From: Myxococcales bacterium
GTDB taxonomy: Bacteria > Myxococcota_A > Polyangia > Polyangiales > JADJMO01
NCBI GenBank assembly: GCA_016709545.1
Contig: JADJMO010000009.1
Span: 186,001-250,000 of the forward strand
Reading direction: 5' to 3'
Length of the DNA stretch: 64,000 nt
Shown here: positions 15,855-24,835 of the stretch, piece by piece
How positions within the stretch are numbered: position 1 is the stretch's first letter
Layout of the letters: every line of letters starts with the position of its first letter
Program-made: the position numbers and the translations under genes
The notes under the pieces: model-generated
What the model saw: the letters and a program-made list of their open reading frames with translations, nothing else
Databases searched by the model: none
What the model was told of the DNA's origin: nothing

Positions 15855-18112
15855 TCACCGGCAGACCGTGAAGACCTCGCTGCCGGTCTTCGGCGTGCTG
15901 TCCCCGACGAACCGGAGCGTGCCCGCCGAGCCCGCCTTGGTGCAGATCGGGCCGACGACCGCCGGGACGGTGGAGTAGCAGAAGCCTCCGCCCGTCCCGA
16001 GCGTGAAGGTCGGGTCTTCGAGGCACCCCTTGGTGACCTCGGCCGACGCGCGTCCCGCCGTCAGCTGGCGGACCTCGCACACGAGCCGGCGCCGACCATC
16101 CGAGCCGACCGCGATGAGGTTGTCGCCCTCGACGATGGGCTGCACGACCTCGGCCCTGGTGAGCCCGTCGCTGCCGATCACGGCGAGCTGCAGGCGCATC
16201 GGCAGCGCGGCCTCCGCCATCGTCATCGGCGGGAAGACCGCGTCCGCCGTCCGCCGGCAAGGCTCCTTGCCCGGCGTGCAGTAGCCCGTGCCGGCGCCGG
16301 TCCCGGTGAGGGTCTCGCACGTCTTGCCCTCGAACGTGCCCGCCTGCATCACCTCGACGACCGTGCACGCGACCGTCCCGTCGGCGTCTCGTGTGAGGGT
16401 CCTTCGCAGGCACTGGCTCCCGAGGGCCGCGCGGACCCGAGCGGCGAGGCTCTGCACGATCGGCGAGAAATCCTCGTTGCAGATCGAGGCCGCGAGGCCG
16501 CTCGCTCCGAGGCGCTCGAGGATCCGCAGGTGCCGCAGGCCCGGGAAGGCCTTGTAGTGCGTCTGCTCCGTCCTCGACTTGCACAGCGGACTCTTGGTGG
16601 CGGCGTCGGCGCCGAGCCGCTCGCAGTCGTCGGCGCCCGTGGTGCCCGCCGGGCGCGGCGCGATGCACGCATACTGGAGCTCGTCACCCTCCGGGGAATC
16701 GCGGTCGCCCCCGTGGACGGGATCGATGGCGCGATCACCGAGGAAGCGCGGCACGCCGACGCGGGGCCCGATCGACTCGATCATGTGGGGTCGCGCTTGG
16801 CGAGGTCGGGGCTCGTGAGCTTCTCCCAGTCGGCCGCCGAGAGGGCCTTCGGCGCGCCGCTCGCGTCGTGCAGCAACCCCTTCGGCGCGCCGAAGATCGC
16901 GGTCACGAGCACGAGGCTCGGGTCGCGGAAGCCACCTGCATAGAGCGGGTTCTGCCCGAGCTTGCCGTCGGAGCCAGGGACGGTGACGTTCTTGAAGGCG
17001 TTCACGTAGCGGTCGCGGCTCCAGAGAAAGTTGAAGCCGAACCGCTGCACCTGGTGGAAGCCTCGCAGGCTGCGCCCGTCGGCGTCGTTGTTCAGCTTGT
17101 CCTTCGCCCAGGGGCGCCCACAGTTCGCGTCCTTCGGATCCTGCAGGCACGAGAAGCAGCCCTTCGCGGCGAGCAGGTCGGCGCCGTCCGGCTCGACGTC
17201 GTCCGGCACCGCGTCGCACGCCTCCCAGCCTCGCGCCATGGGCGACGTCGCCCACGGGATCCAGTTCTTGCCGACGGGTCGCAGCGAGGCGTCGTTCTCG
17301 TCGGACAGGAGGACGATGGCCACGAACGAGTCAGGCCGGAGGAACGCGGCGCGCTGCGCGAGGAGCTCGGTATCGGTGCCGGCCATCACCACGTCCCCGC
17401 TGCAGTCGTCCCCGCCAGGGCCGAACGTGCACTTCACGTCGGCCTTCGCGTAGGGCGGCGGATCGACGAGGAAGTGATAGAGCGCCTCCCAGGTCTCTTC
17501 GTAGCCGCAGCCCACCTCGCCGACGGATTGGATCACGCACGACGCCCCGACCTGCAGCACCTGCGCGCCGTCGCTCCCCACGAAGCGAGCCCCCGGATCG
17601 CGCTCCGGATCGAACACCCAGGTCAAGGGGGACGCCTCGATGGGAAACGGACACGTCGCGCGGACGGGCGTGGCCGTCGGGCTGGTGACCTTCCAGCCGA
17701 AGCCACGCGCCTCGCTCGCGCGCGGCAACAGGTGCGCGCGGTCGTCGTTCGACTTGTTGGTGATGGCACGCTCGCACGCGCTCGTCCCGTGCGAGCCGAG
17801 CGAAGACGTGATGACGCCGATGTGGACGTCCGGTGTCCCCTTCGACTCGAGGGTCGCGTCCGTCAGCCTGGCGATCAGCTCGGGGACGCGCTGCGCGAGC
17901 AGGCCCTGCTTGTCGGCCATGGAGGGCGAGTTGTCGATCACGAACAGCAGGTCCACCTTGTCGATCTGGCCCACGCGGAGCTTGTCGACGATCGGCGCGC
18001 CGGGCCCGCCGTCGTCGATCCCGGAGTCGGGGCGCTTTCCAGGATCGTCGACCTTGTTGCAGCCGAGGGCGACCGAACCCACGAGGAGTGAGCGAACGAA
18101 GGTGCGGCGCAT
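15855..18112 (-). CDS. VWA-domain lipoprotein, one frameshift
   Basis: The gene starts at ATG 18110-18112 with a lipoprotein-like signal (MRRTFVRSLLVGSVALGC). The N-terminal half is a von Willebrand factor A domain: VDLLFVIDNSPSMADKQ has the DxSxS metal-binding (MIDAS) motif, followed by VHIGVITSSLGSHG and FVAIVLLSDENDASL. The C-terminal third is rich in paired cysteines (CKSRTEQTHYKAF, CLRRTLTRDADGTVAC, CETLTG, GCLEDPTF, VFTVCR). The frame breaks at 16787-16790: the coding run CCCC needs one more C to join AKRDP to HMIESIGPR. Restored length is about 752 residues. Such proteins are common myxobacterial surface lipoproteins, probably ligand-binding. The function is not known. Confidence 0.82.
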
Positions 18113-18236
18113 GAGGGCTCCTGCTGGAGCGTCGTCGCATGGAGGTTCGGGGGAGCCAAGGATGCGAACGCGGCGCAAGCAATCGGCCGGTTGCCTATCT
18201 CCGGATTGCCTGACGGTGCCGAGGCGTTGATCGCCC

Positions 18237-19423
18237 GTGGCCCGCCGAAGAAGCGATGGATACACATCGGGTCGATACGCGTGGATCCTGCTTCTCCTCG
18301 TCGGCTGTCGCCGCACCGCGCCGCAGGAGGCCAAGCGGGAGCTCGTCGCGTCCGTCGCATCGGACGTATCGGCCTCCCCCTCGCCGACGCCCGCGGCCGG
18401 CGCCGCGTCCGCTCCGTCCGCCGCGCCGCCGACGCCGCCGGCTGCGGCCTGCGCCGTCCACCCCGATCTCCGCTGGGACGCCGACGCCACCCACCCGTTG
18501 ATCCGCGATCTGCGAAGCCCGGGCGGGTACACGGTGGCGCCCGGCACGCTGACCATCCTCGCGCACACGGCCTACGCGCCGGGGATCCCCGGGCCGGACG
18601 AGGAGCCGAGCGAAGCGCGCGAGCGGGCCACGACCGCGCTCTCGCTTCGCTATTCGGCGCTCGGTCTCCCGAAGAGCGCGACGATCGACCCCGCGACCGG
18701 AGAGGTCACCTACCGGGTCGCGCTCGCGCGAGCGGCGAGGCAGCGGCGTTCACCGTCGTCGCGACGGCGACGGCGGACCCGGCGAGACGCTGCATCTCGA
18801 CCGGCGTCGTCCTGCAGGCGCTCGACGACGACGAGCGTCGGGTGAAGCAGGCGGTGTGGATCGCGCGCGAGCTGTGGAAGGAACGCGCCGACCTGGTCGC
18901 GACCGAGGTCGGCAGGGTGAAGACCTACGAGGACCCGGACGCGGGTGAGAGCGAGGTGGAGAAGGTTCGCCTGGACGCGCGGGCGCGGCTGCGGCCGAAC
19001 AGCGAGTACAAGGACCTGGACGGCGACGGTCTGAAGGACGTCGCGCTCACGTTCGGTGCTGCGTACGACCACGACATCGGCGCGACGCTGGTGTTGGTCC
19101 GAAGGAAGGACACGTTCTTCCCGCTCAATCGCATCCCCGCCTCGTCGCTGGACGTCGCCGACGACGGCACGCCGCTCCTCGTCCGCGGCGGAGGCTGCTG
19201 CTGCCATCGAGAGATCCTGATCCACCGCGTGTTCGGCAACCGGGTGCAGGACGTGGCCAGCGTCGACCTCGCCGGCAACTGCTCCGACAACACGGTGGCC
19301 ATCGATCTCGTCCGGGGCACGACCGGGGGGCTGCTCGCCTATGCGCTCGTGCGCACGACCGGCGGCAACTCCACGCGCGAGCTCTGGAAGTGGAACGGGA
19401 AGGGCTTCGTCATCGCGCCGTGA
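18237..19423 (+). CDS. Lipoprotein of unknown function, one frameshift
   Basis: I chose GTG 18237 because it gives a lipoprotein signal (YAWILLLLVGC, lipobox LVGC). An Ala/Pro/Ser linker follows (SPSPTPAAGAASAPSAAPP), then a domain with WDADATHPLIRDL. The frame shifts at about 18725-18733 in a CGCGCG run; one added base joins VTYRVALAR to SGEAAAFTVVATA. The C-terminal half has an Asp-rich loop DLDGDGLKDVALTF that resembles an FG-GAP/EF-hand-like calcium site, a run of three cysteines (GGCCCHREI) and ends TRELWKWNGKGFVIAP. Divergent from the VWA lipoprotein, 124 bp apart. No enzymatic assignment. Confidence 0.68.
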
Positions 19424-19435
19424 TCGCCGAGCGCC

Positions 19436-20238
19436 TCACGGGTCGAGCGGCTGACAGTCCGTGAGCATCGCACTGACCTTCTCGTCGGGGGTCGGAACAC
19501 GCGCGCGGACCACGAGACGCTCGCCCTCGTGCACGACGAGGGGAGCGGCGGTGGCGCAGTCGAACTCCTCGTCTGGGAGGACGAACGAGAGGATCTGCTT
19601 GTCCGCGGCGTACTTGCGCAGCCGGGCCTCGAAGGTGAGCCATTGATTCGGCACCAGCGGGTCGGGGAGCGGGGATGGATGGACCCCGAGCGCCTTCGCG
19701 CTCACCCCCGAACATGCGGAACTCCCCGACCCTCACCGCACAGCCCTCGACGCTCAAGAGGACGCGGTGTGGCTCCGGTGATGGGGATGCCTGCGCCCGG
19801 CAGTGGCGCCTTCTCGACGACGATCGTCAACACGCCTTCGACGGTCGCCGTGCTCCCCAGGACGAGCGGCCTCGCTGCCATGAAGCAGTCCACGCTCGTC
19901 GTGCTGTCGACGGTCGGGGCAGACAGGGCGATCGAGTAGCCGCCCTCGTGACGCGCGTCGATCTTGCGCACGACACCGGCGAGGCGGACCTTCTTTCCCG
20001 CGAGGGGCTCGTGCGGTACGGGCACCGGTCCAAAACCGTCGAACTCGCGGGTGGGATTCCTCGCGAGGATGGCCGTGAGGCGGTCCCGGTCCGCCTTTTC
20101 GTGCAGCGGCACGTCCACCGGCGAAGTGTGCTGGGTTGGAGGGGGAGCCGCGGGGGGCGTGGAGTGGCACCCGCCGGACAGCGCCAACAAGAGCATGCAC
20201 CGACCCGGACGTGCCGTCGTTCTTGCGTGGCCGAACAT
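19436..20238 (-). CDS. Lipoprotein of unknown function, two frameshifts
   Basis: Start at ATG 20236-20238, with a signal region ending LLLALSGGC. The mature part contains KADRDRLTAILARNPTREFD, then a compact beta-rich domain (GKKVRLAGVVRKIDARHEGG, STATVEGVLTIVVEKAPLPG) that looks like a small OB-like fold. The frame breaks near 19771-19780 and again in the C5 run at 19705-19709, where removing one base joins EFRMFG to VSAKALGVHPSPL; the protein then ends in LTDCQPLDP. No family recognised. It converges with the preceding lipoprotein gene with only 12 bp between stops. Confidence 0.62.
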
Positions 20239-20384
20239 GGTCGTGCCTCCCAGTGCCGCTCGAAGACCGACCGCGTTGGGGTCTTCGGAATGGAGCAAGC
20301 ATAGGTCGAGCTGAAGACATCGACGTGGCCGGAGGAGCACCGCCCACCCGGTTTCGACTCGGAGCAGTTCGACTTCGGACAAAT

Positions 20385-20394
20385 GACCATGGTC
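20385..20394. promoter_or_regulatory. 10-bp palindrome in the divergent promoter region
   Basis: GACCATGGTC is a perfect palindrome lying between the divergent genes at 20238 and 20537. The surrounding 20239-20536 stretch (298 bp) is less G/C-biased than coding DNA and must hold both promoters; near-repeats TTCGACTCGGA and TTCGACTTCGGA sit just before it. Significance is uncertain. Confidence 0.25.
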
Positions 20395-20536
20395 CTCCGG
20401 AAGCCGGACACGACAGGATGCGCAGGTGGCTCCCCTCGACCCTCGGGCTCTCCAGGCTGACCTTCTCACCAGCGGGAGGCCCGTCGCTGGGTTCGGCCCC
20501 GTGGACGTCGGTCGCAGCGCTACCACCCGTGGCGTC

Positions 20537-21370
20537 GTGACCACGAGGCACGGCGAGAACGTCGAGCGCTTCTACTCCCACGGGGCAGAGGCGCGCGCGC
20601 GCGAGGCGAACGGCTTCCTGTCGTTCGGCTACTGGAAAGACGAGACCAGGGACTACGACGAAGCCACGGAGAACCTGCTGGATCTCGTGCTCGAGCAGGC
20701 AGAGATCGACCGTCCGGACCTGATCCTCAACGTGGCCTGCGGCAACGGGATCGAGACCGAGAGGATCCTGGAGCGTCTGCAGCCACGGCGGATCCACGGC
20801 CTCGACATCACGCGCGCTCACATCGACACGTGCAAGAAGCGCGCGGCGGCCCGGGGCCTCGAGGACCGGATGGTGTTCGAGCACGGCGACGCCTGTCAGA
20901 TGCCCTTCGCCGCCGAAGCCTTCAGCCATCTCGTCTGCGTCGAGGGGATCACCCACTTCGACACCCGCGAGCGCTTCTTCGCCGAGGCACACCGCGTCCT
21001 CCAGCCAGGAGGGATGCTGATGCTCTCCGATTCGATCCTCCACCGACTGCCTCCCGGTATCGGCGACGAGATCGCTTCACGGGTCACCTCGCGGCTGTGG
21101 CACGTGCCGCGCGCGAACTGGATCGACATCGCGGGCTATCGACGCCAGCTCGAGGCGAACGGGTTTCGCGTGGAGTTCGTCCGGTCGATCGGCGACCGGG
21201 TGTTTCCCGGCTTCGCATCGTTCAACGTGCGTCGGGAGGCGATCGCGAACAGCATCCGGGTGCGCGGGCTTCCCGTCGGCCTCGGCCTCGCGTTCATCTG
21301 CTGGCTCCTCGGTGACCTCCATCGCCGCGGCATCCTCGACTACGTGCTCGTGAAGGCCTGGAAACGCTGA
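20537..21370 (+). CDS. Class I SAM-dependent methyltransferase
   Basis: 277 residues from GTG 20537. The frame is open to a GTG at 20426 that has a better ribosome site, but the codons in between lack the strong G/C third-position bias of this genome and add no conserved sequence. Motif I is ILNVACGNGIET (SAM-binding glycine loop), the acidic residue is in IHGLDITRAHI, motif II region GDACQMPFAAEAFSHLVC and post-motif LQPGGMLMLSDS. The N-terminus (ENVERFYSHGAEA, GFLSFGYWKDETRDYDEA) resembles small-molecule C/O-methyltransferases such as tocopherol or geranyl diphosphate methyltransferases. The C-terminus has a hydrophobic helix (GLGLAFICWLLGDL). The substrate is unknown. Confidence 0.85.
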   Translation: MTTRHGENVERFYSHGAEARAREANGFLSFGYWKDETRDYDEATENLLDLVLEQAEIDRPDLILNVACGNGIETERILERLQPRRIHGLDITRAHIDTCKKRAAARGLEDRMVFEHGDACQMPFAAEAFSHLVCVEGITHFDTRERFFAEAHRVLQPGGMLMLSDSILHRLPPGIGDEIASRVTSRLWHVPRANWIDIAGYRRQLEANGFRVEFVRSIGDRVFPGFASFNVRREAIANSIRVRGLPVGLGLAFICWLLGDLHRRGILDYVLVKAWKR

Positions 21371-21532
21371 GGGCTCCCCGCCACGGGGCGCGACAGCGCA
21401 GCGGATGGCGCGTCAACGGGATGGTGCTCCGACGCCCCGTGCGTGGAAATCGATCGCCAGCGTGGTGGCTTCGCGGGCTCGAGCGTCAAGCCCCTCGTCC
21501 CGGGACGCGTCCGCCCCTAGGATCACCTGCGC

Positions 21533-22437
21533 ATGTTCCTCCGACCGGCGTCGTGTCCGAGTTGCGGCGGCCCCGTCCCCGAGGAGGCGATCGGCCGCTC
21601 CTTCGCCACCTGCGCGCACTGTGGCGCGACGTTCTCGCCCAGCGGGCGCGCCGTCTTCCGCGCGCCTTTTCGACGCTCGCTCGAGGAGGCCGAGGCCGCC
21701 GTCTCCCGCGGCGCGATCCAGCTGCGCCAGCGCTCCTACGTCCCCGAGTGCACCCTCGCCGAGAGAGACCACGCGGTGGTCGTCCTCGCCCGCGTCGAGG
21801 TCCCCGTCGTCGAGCGCGTCGTCCTCAAGCTGGCGCGTTCGGCGGAACGCGTGGAGCGCGAGCGCGCCGTCCTCTCCGCGCTCGCAGAGGCCGACGTGCC
21901 CGGCCGCGCGCGCTTCACGACGCGCCTCCCCCAGCTGGTCGCGAGCGGCGTCGCCGAGCTCGACGACGCGCGCACCCCCGCGATCGCCGTCCGCGCCCGC
22001 AGTGGCTGGCTCCACACGATGCGCGACGTCGCCGACGCGTTCCCTGACGGCGTCGACGGGCGGCACGTCGTCTGGATGTGGCGTCGCGTCCTCGAGACCC
22101 TCGGCTTCGCCCACCGCGCGGGGTGGGTGCACCGTCGCCTCTCCGCGGATCACCTCGTCGTCGGCGCGCACGATCACGGCGTGCTCGTCGTCGGCTGGGC
22201 CGGCGCCGCGCAGGTCGGCGTCGCCGAGCCCCGCGCAGACCTCGCCGCCCTCGCGAGGGTCTTCGACGGACGTCGGCGCCCCCCCTGCCCGAGCCGCTCG
22301 CGACGCTGCTGCGCGCGTCGCTCGACGGTGCCCACGCCGACGCCTGGGCGCTCGGGGACGCCGTCGGTCACGCCGCGCGCGCGGCGTACGGGCCGCCGGC
22401 GTTCCACCCGCTCTCGCTCCCCGCCTTCCGTCGCTGA
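21533..22437 (+). CDS. Zinc-ribbon pseudokinase, one frameshift
   Basis: ATG 21533. Residues 7-35 are a zinc ribbon (CPSCGGPVP...CAHCGATF, two CxxC pairs). The rest follows a protein-kinase fold: VVLKLARSAERVERERAVL supplies the beta-3 Lys (Lys99) and a helix C-like acidic segment, and GWVHRRLSADHLVV lies at the catalytic loop. The HRD Asp is replaced (His200-Arg201-Arg202), and the DFG position reads VGWAG. It should therefore not phosphorylate by the usual mechanism and is probably a nucleotide-binding or scaffold pseudokinase. A C7 run at 22279-22285 is one base short; with C8 the protein continues LPEPLATLLRASLDGAHA to 22437. First gene of the triad with the VWA and PurA-like genes. Confidence 0.72.
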
Positions 22438-22458
22438 GTTCGAATCCAAGGAGAAACC

Positions 22459-23418
22459 ATGGGATACGGCGACTACAGCCACACGGCCCACGAAGCGATC
22501 ACCGCCGCCCGCGCCACGCGGGCGCGCCAGGAAGTGTTCACGCAGCGCGAGTGTCACCCGCTCATGAACCCGAAGGGCGTGCGCGTGCGCGAGAGCCGTG
22601 ACTCGCCGGAGCACCCGAGCTCCCTCGCCATCGCGTTCGCGCTCGACGTCACGGGGTCGATGGGCGACATCCCCGATCTGCTCGCGCGCCGGGAGCTGCC
22701 GAAGTTCATGAAGGTGCTGGGCGACTGCGGCGTCACCGATCCGCAGATCGTCTTCCTGGCGGTCGGCGACGCGACGTGCGATCGCGCGGCCCTGCAGGTC
22801 GGTCAGTTCGAGAGCACGGCCGAGCTGATCGACCAGTGGCTGACCTGGTCGTTCCTCGAGGGCGGCGGCGGACCCGGCACGTCCGAGTCGTACGAGCTCG
22901 CCCTCTACTTCCTCGCGCAGCACATGGACCTCGACTGCGTCCGCAAGCGCAACCGCAAGGGGTACGCCTTCCTCACCGGCGACGAGAACCCCTACCCGGC
23001 GGTCTCCAAGCACCAGGTCGAGGCGCTCTGCGGCGACGTCCTCGACGAGGACATCCCCTTGAAAGAGGTGGTCGCGGCGTGCACCGAGACCTTCCACCCG
23101 TTCTTCCTCATCCCCGACCTCGACCGGCGCGATCGGTGCGAGCGCACGTGGCGTGACGTCCTCGGTGACCACGTCATCGCGATGGAGGCGCCGGAGGACA
23201 CCTGCTTCGTCGCGGCAAGCGTCGTCGCGCTCGGTGAGCGGCACGTGACGGACCTCGACGCCATGGCGCGGCGGCTCGAGACCGCCGGGGCGCCCCGGGA
23301 TCGCATCGGGCCGATCGTGCGCGCGCTCGAGCCGTTCGCGGGCGCGGTGACCGAGGCCCACAAGGGGGGTGGCGCGCGCACCATCCTCGACGGGCTCCGC
23401 GCGTGGCTCCGCCGCTGA
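22459..23418 (+). CDS. VWA-like domain protein (triad member)
   Basis: 319 residues from ATG 22459, preceded by AAGGAG six bases upstream. No signal peptide, so cytoplasmic. The central domain is VWA-like with a MIDAS-type motif in IAFALDVTGSMGDIPDLL (Asp-x-Thr-x-Ser); other landmarks are IVFLAVGDATCDRAALQVG and KGYAFLTGDENPYPAVSKH. The order of elements resembles cytosolic VWA proteins that work with AAA ATPases or kinases rather than adhesins. It lies 21 bp after the pseudokinase and overlaps the PurA-like gene by 16 bp, so the three are almost certainly co-expressed. The likely role is as a metal-dependent scaffold for its two partners (inference). Confidence 0.8.
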   Translation: MGYGDYSHTAHEAITAARATRARQEVFTQRECHPLMNPKGVRVRESRDSPEHPSSLAIAFALDVTGSMGDIPDLLARRELPKFMKVLGDCGVTDPQIVFLAVGDATCDRAALQVGQFESTAELIDQWLTWSFLEGGGGPGTSESYELALYFLAQHMDLDCVRKRNRKGYAFLTGDENPYPAVSKHQVEALCGDVLDEDIPLKEVVAACTETFHPFFLIPDLDRRDRCERTWRDVLGDHVIAMEAPEDTCFVAASVVALGERHVTDLDAMARRLETAGAPRDRIGPIVRALEPFAGAVTEAHKGGGARTILDGLRAWLRR

Positions 23419-24720
23419 AGCGCGCCTTCGCGGTGGTCGATCTCGGGTTCGGCGACGCCGGCAAGGGCGCGCTGACCGACGCGCTCGCCCGCCGGCACGA
23501 CCTCGAGCTCGTGGTCCGCTTCAACGGGGGGGCGCAGGCGGGCCACAACGTGGTCACCGCCGACGGGCGCCACCACACGTTCGCCCAGGTCGGCGCGGCG
23601 ACGTTCGTCTCCCCGGCGGTGCGCACGCTCCTCTCCCGCTTCGTCGTCTTCCACCCGACGGCGCTGCTGGTGGAGGCGCAAGTCCTCTCCACGAAGAGTG
23701 TGCCCGACGCCCTCGATCGGGTGCTCGTGGACGAACGCGCCCTCGTGACGACGCCCTACCAGCAGGCGGCCTGCCGCATCCGCGAGCGCGCGCGCGGCGC
23801 GGCCCGTCACGGGAGCTGCGGCGTCGGCGTCGGCGAGACCGTGGCGGACGCGCTGGCCGATCCAGGAGACGCCATCGTCGCGGGTCACCTGCGGGACCCG
23901 GGCGCGCTGCGACGCCGACTCGCTGTGCTCCGCGCGCGGGAAGCACGCGGCGCTGCTGGAGCTGGCTGACCCGGCGCGCGACGCCGACGATCTCGCGATC
24001 TTCGCCGACGGAGCGCGCATCGAGCCGTGGATCGAGGCCGCCTCGTCGCTCGCGCGCAACGTGATCGACGCCCGCGCCAGCGCCATGCTCGTGCGGCGCG
24101 CACGCGGCGTGGTGTTCGAGGGGGCGCAGGGTGTTCTCCTCGACGAAGACCACGGCTTCCATCCGCACACGACCTGGAGCCGCTGCACGTTCGCGAACGC
24201 GCGGGCGATCGCGGACGAGAGCGGGCTCGACGTGCCGCTCGAACGCATCGGCGTGCTGCGCGCCCACGGCGTCCGCCACGGCGCGGGGCCGTTTCCGACC
24301 GAAGATCCGAGCCTGCCGCGCACCGAGCGGCACAACGCGACCGGCCCGTGGCAGGGCGCGGTCCGCGTGGGGCACCTCGACCTCGTGCTCCTCCGCTACG
24401 CGCTCGCGGCGTGCGGTGGCGCGGACGCGCTCGCCGTGAGCCACCTCGACGTGGTCGGTCCTGCCCACCGGGTCGCGGTCGGGTATCGGGGAGACCTCGG
24501 CGCAGTCGCTCTGCGGCGCGACGAAGAAGGGACGACGCTCGAACTCGCCACCGTCGCGGACCTCGCGGCCGCCGAGCGCCTAGGGCGCGCGCTCGCCGCA
24601 GCGACGCCCGTGCTGCAGCCGCTGGTGAGTCCAGTGACGACGATCGGGGACGCGACGAGCTTGCCGATACGGGTGGAGGGCCGTGGTCCGCGCGCGATGG
24701 ACTGGACGCTCGGCACCTGA
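23403..24720 (+). CDS. Divergent adenylosuccinate synthetase homologue, one frameshift
   Basis: GTG 23403 lies inside the VWA gene. The sequence follows PurA: LGFGDAGKG (P-loop-like GDEGKG with the catalytic Asp18 kept and Glu changed to Ala), RFNGGAQAGHNVV (with the conserved His), HGSCGVGVGET in place of the IGTTGRGIGP loop, FEGAQGVLLDEDHGFHPHT, and HGAGPFPTE. The TGRRRRTGWLD aspartate/IMP region is replaced by ATGPWQGAVRVGHLD. Authentic PurA makes adenylosuccinate from IMP, aspartate and GTP; the changed loops suggest another substrate. A shift in the CG-rich run 23931-23940 is repaired by removing one base, joining RRRLAVLRA to GKHAALLELADPARD. Intact length is about 438 residues, near that of bacterial PurA. 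Confidence 0.77.
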
Positions 24721-24835
24721 TGCCTGGGCCAAGAAGGAGGCGGTCGCGCCTGTGACCCGCTCGGGCGCCGTGACCCGGCCAGAACTGAAGAAGAACTGAA
24801 GGAGCGCTCGATCCTCGCATGCAAGGCTGGTTTCG

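Noticed and set aside
15855..18112. Two separate genes split at 16.79 kb
   Set aside because: The second part has no start signal and one C added to the CCCC run fuses it to the VWA lipoprotein in a natural way.
20426..20536. Extended N-terminus of the methyltransferase
   Set aside because: The codons lack the genome's G/C third-position bias and add no conserved motif, despite a reasonable ribosome site at 20426.
22279..22285. Programmed frameshifting at the C7 run in the pseudokinase gene
   Set aside because: Many unrelated genes in the window break at similar runs, so a common sequencing cause is simpler.
23403..24720. PurZ-type enzyme of a Z-genome phage
   Set aside because: The catalytic Asp of the GDxGKG loop is retained, the length fits cellular PurA, and no phage genes or DatZ/MazZ-like genes are nearby.
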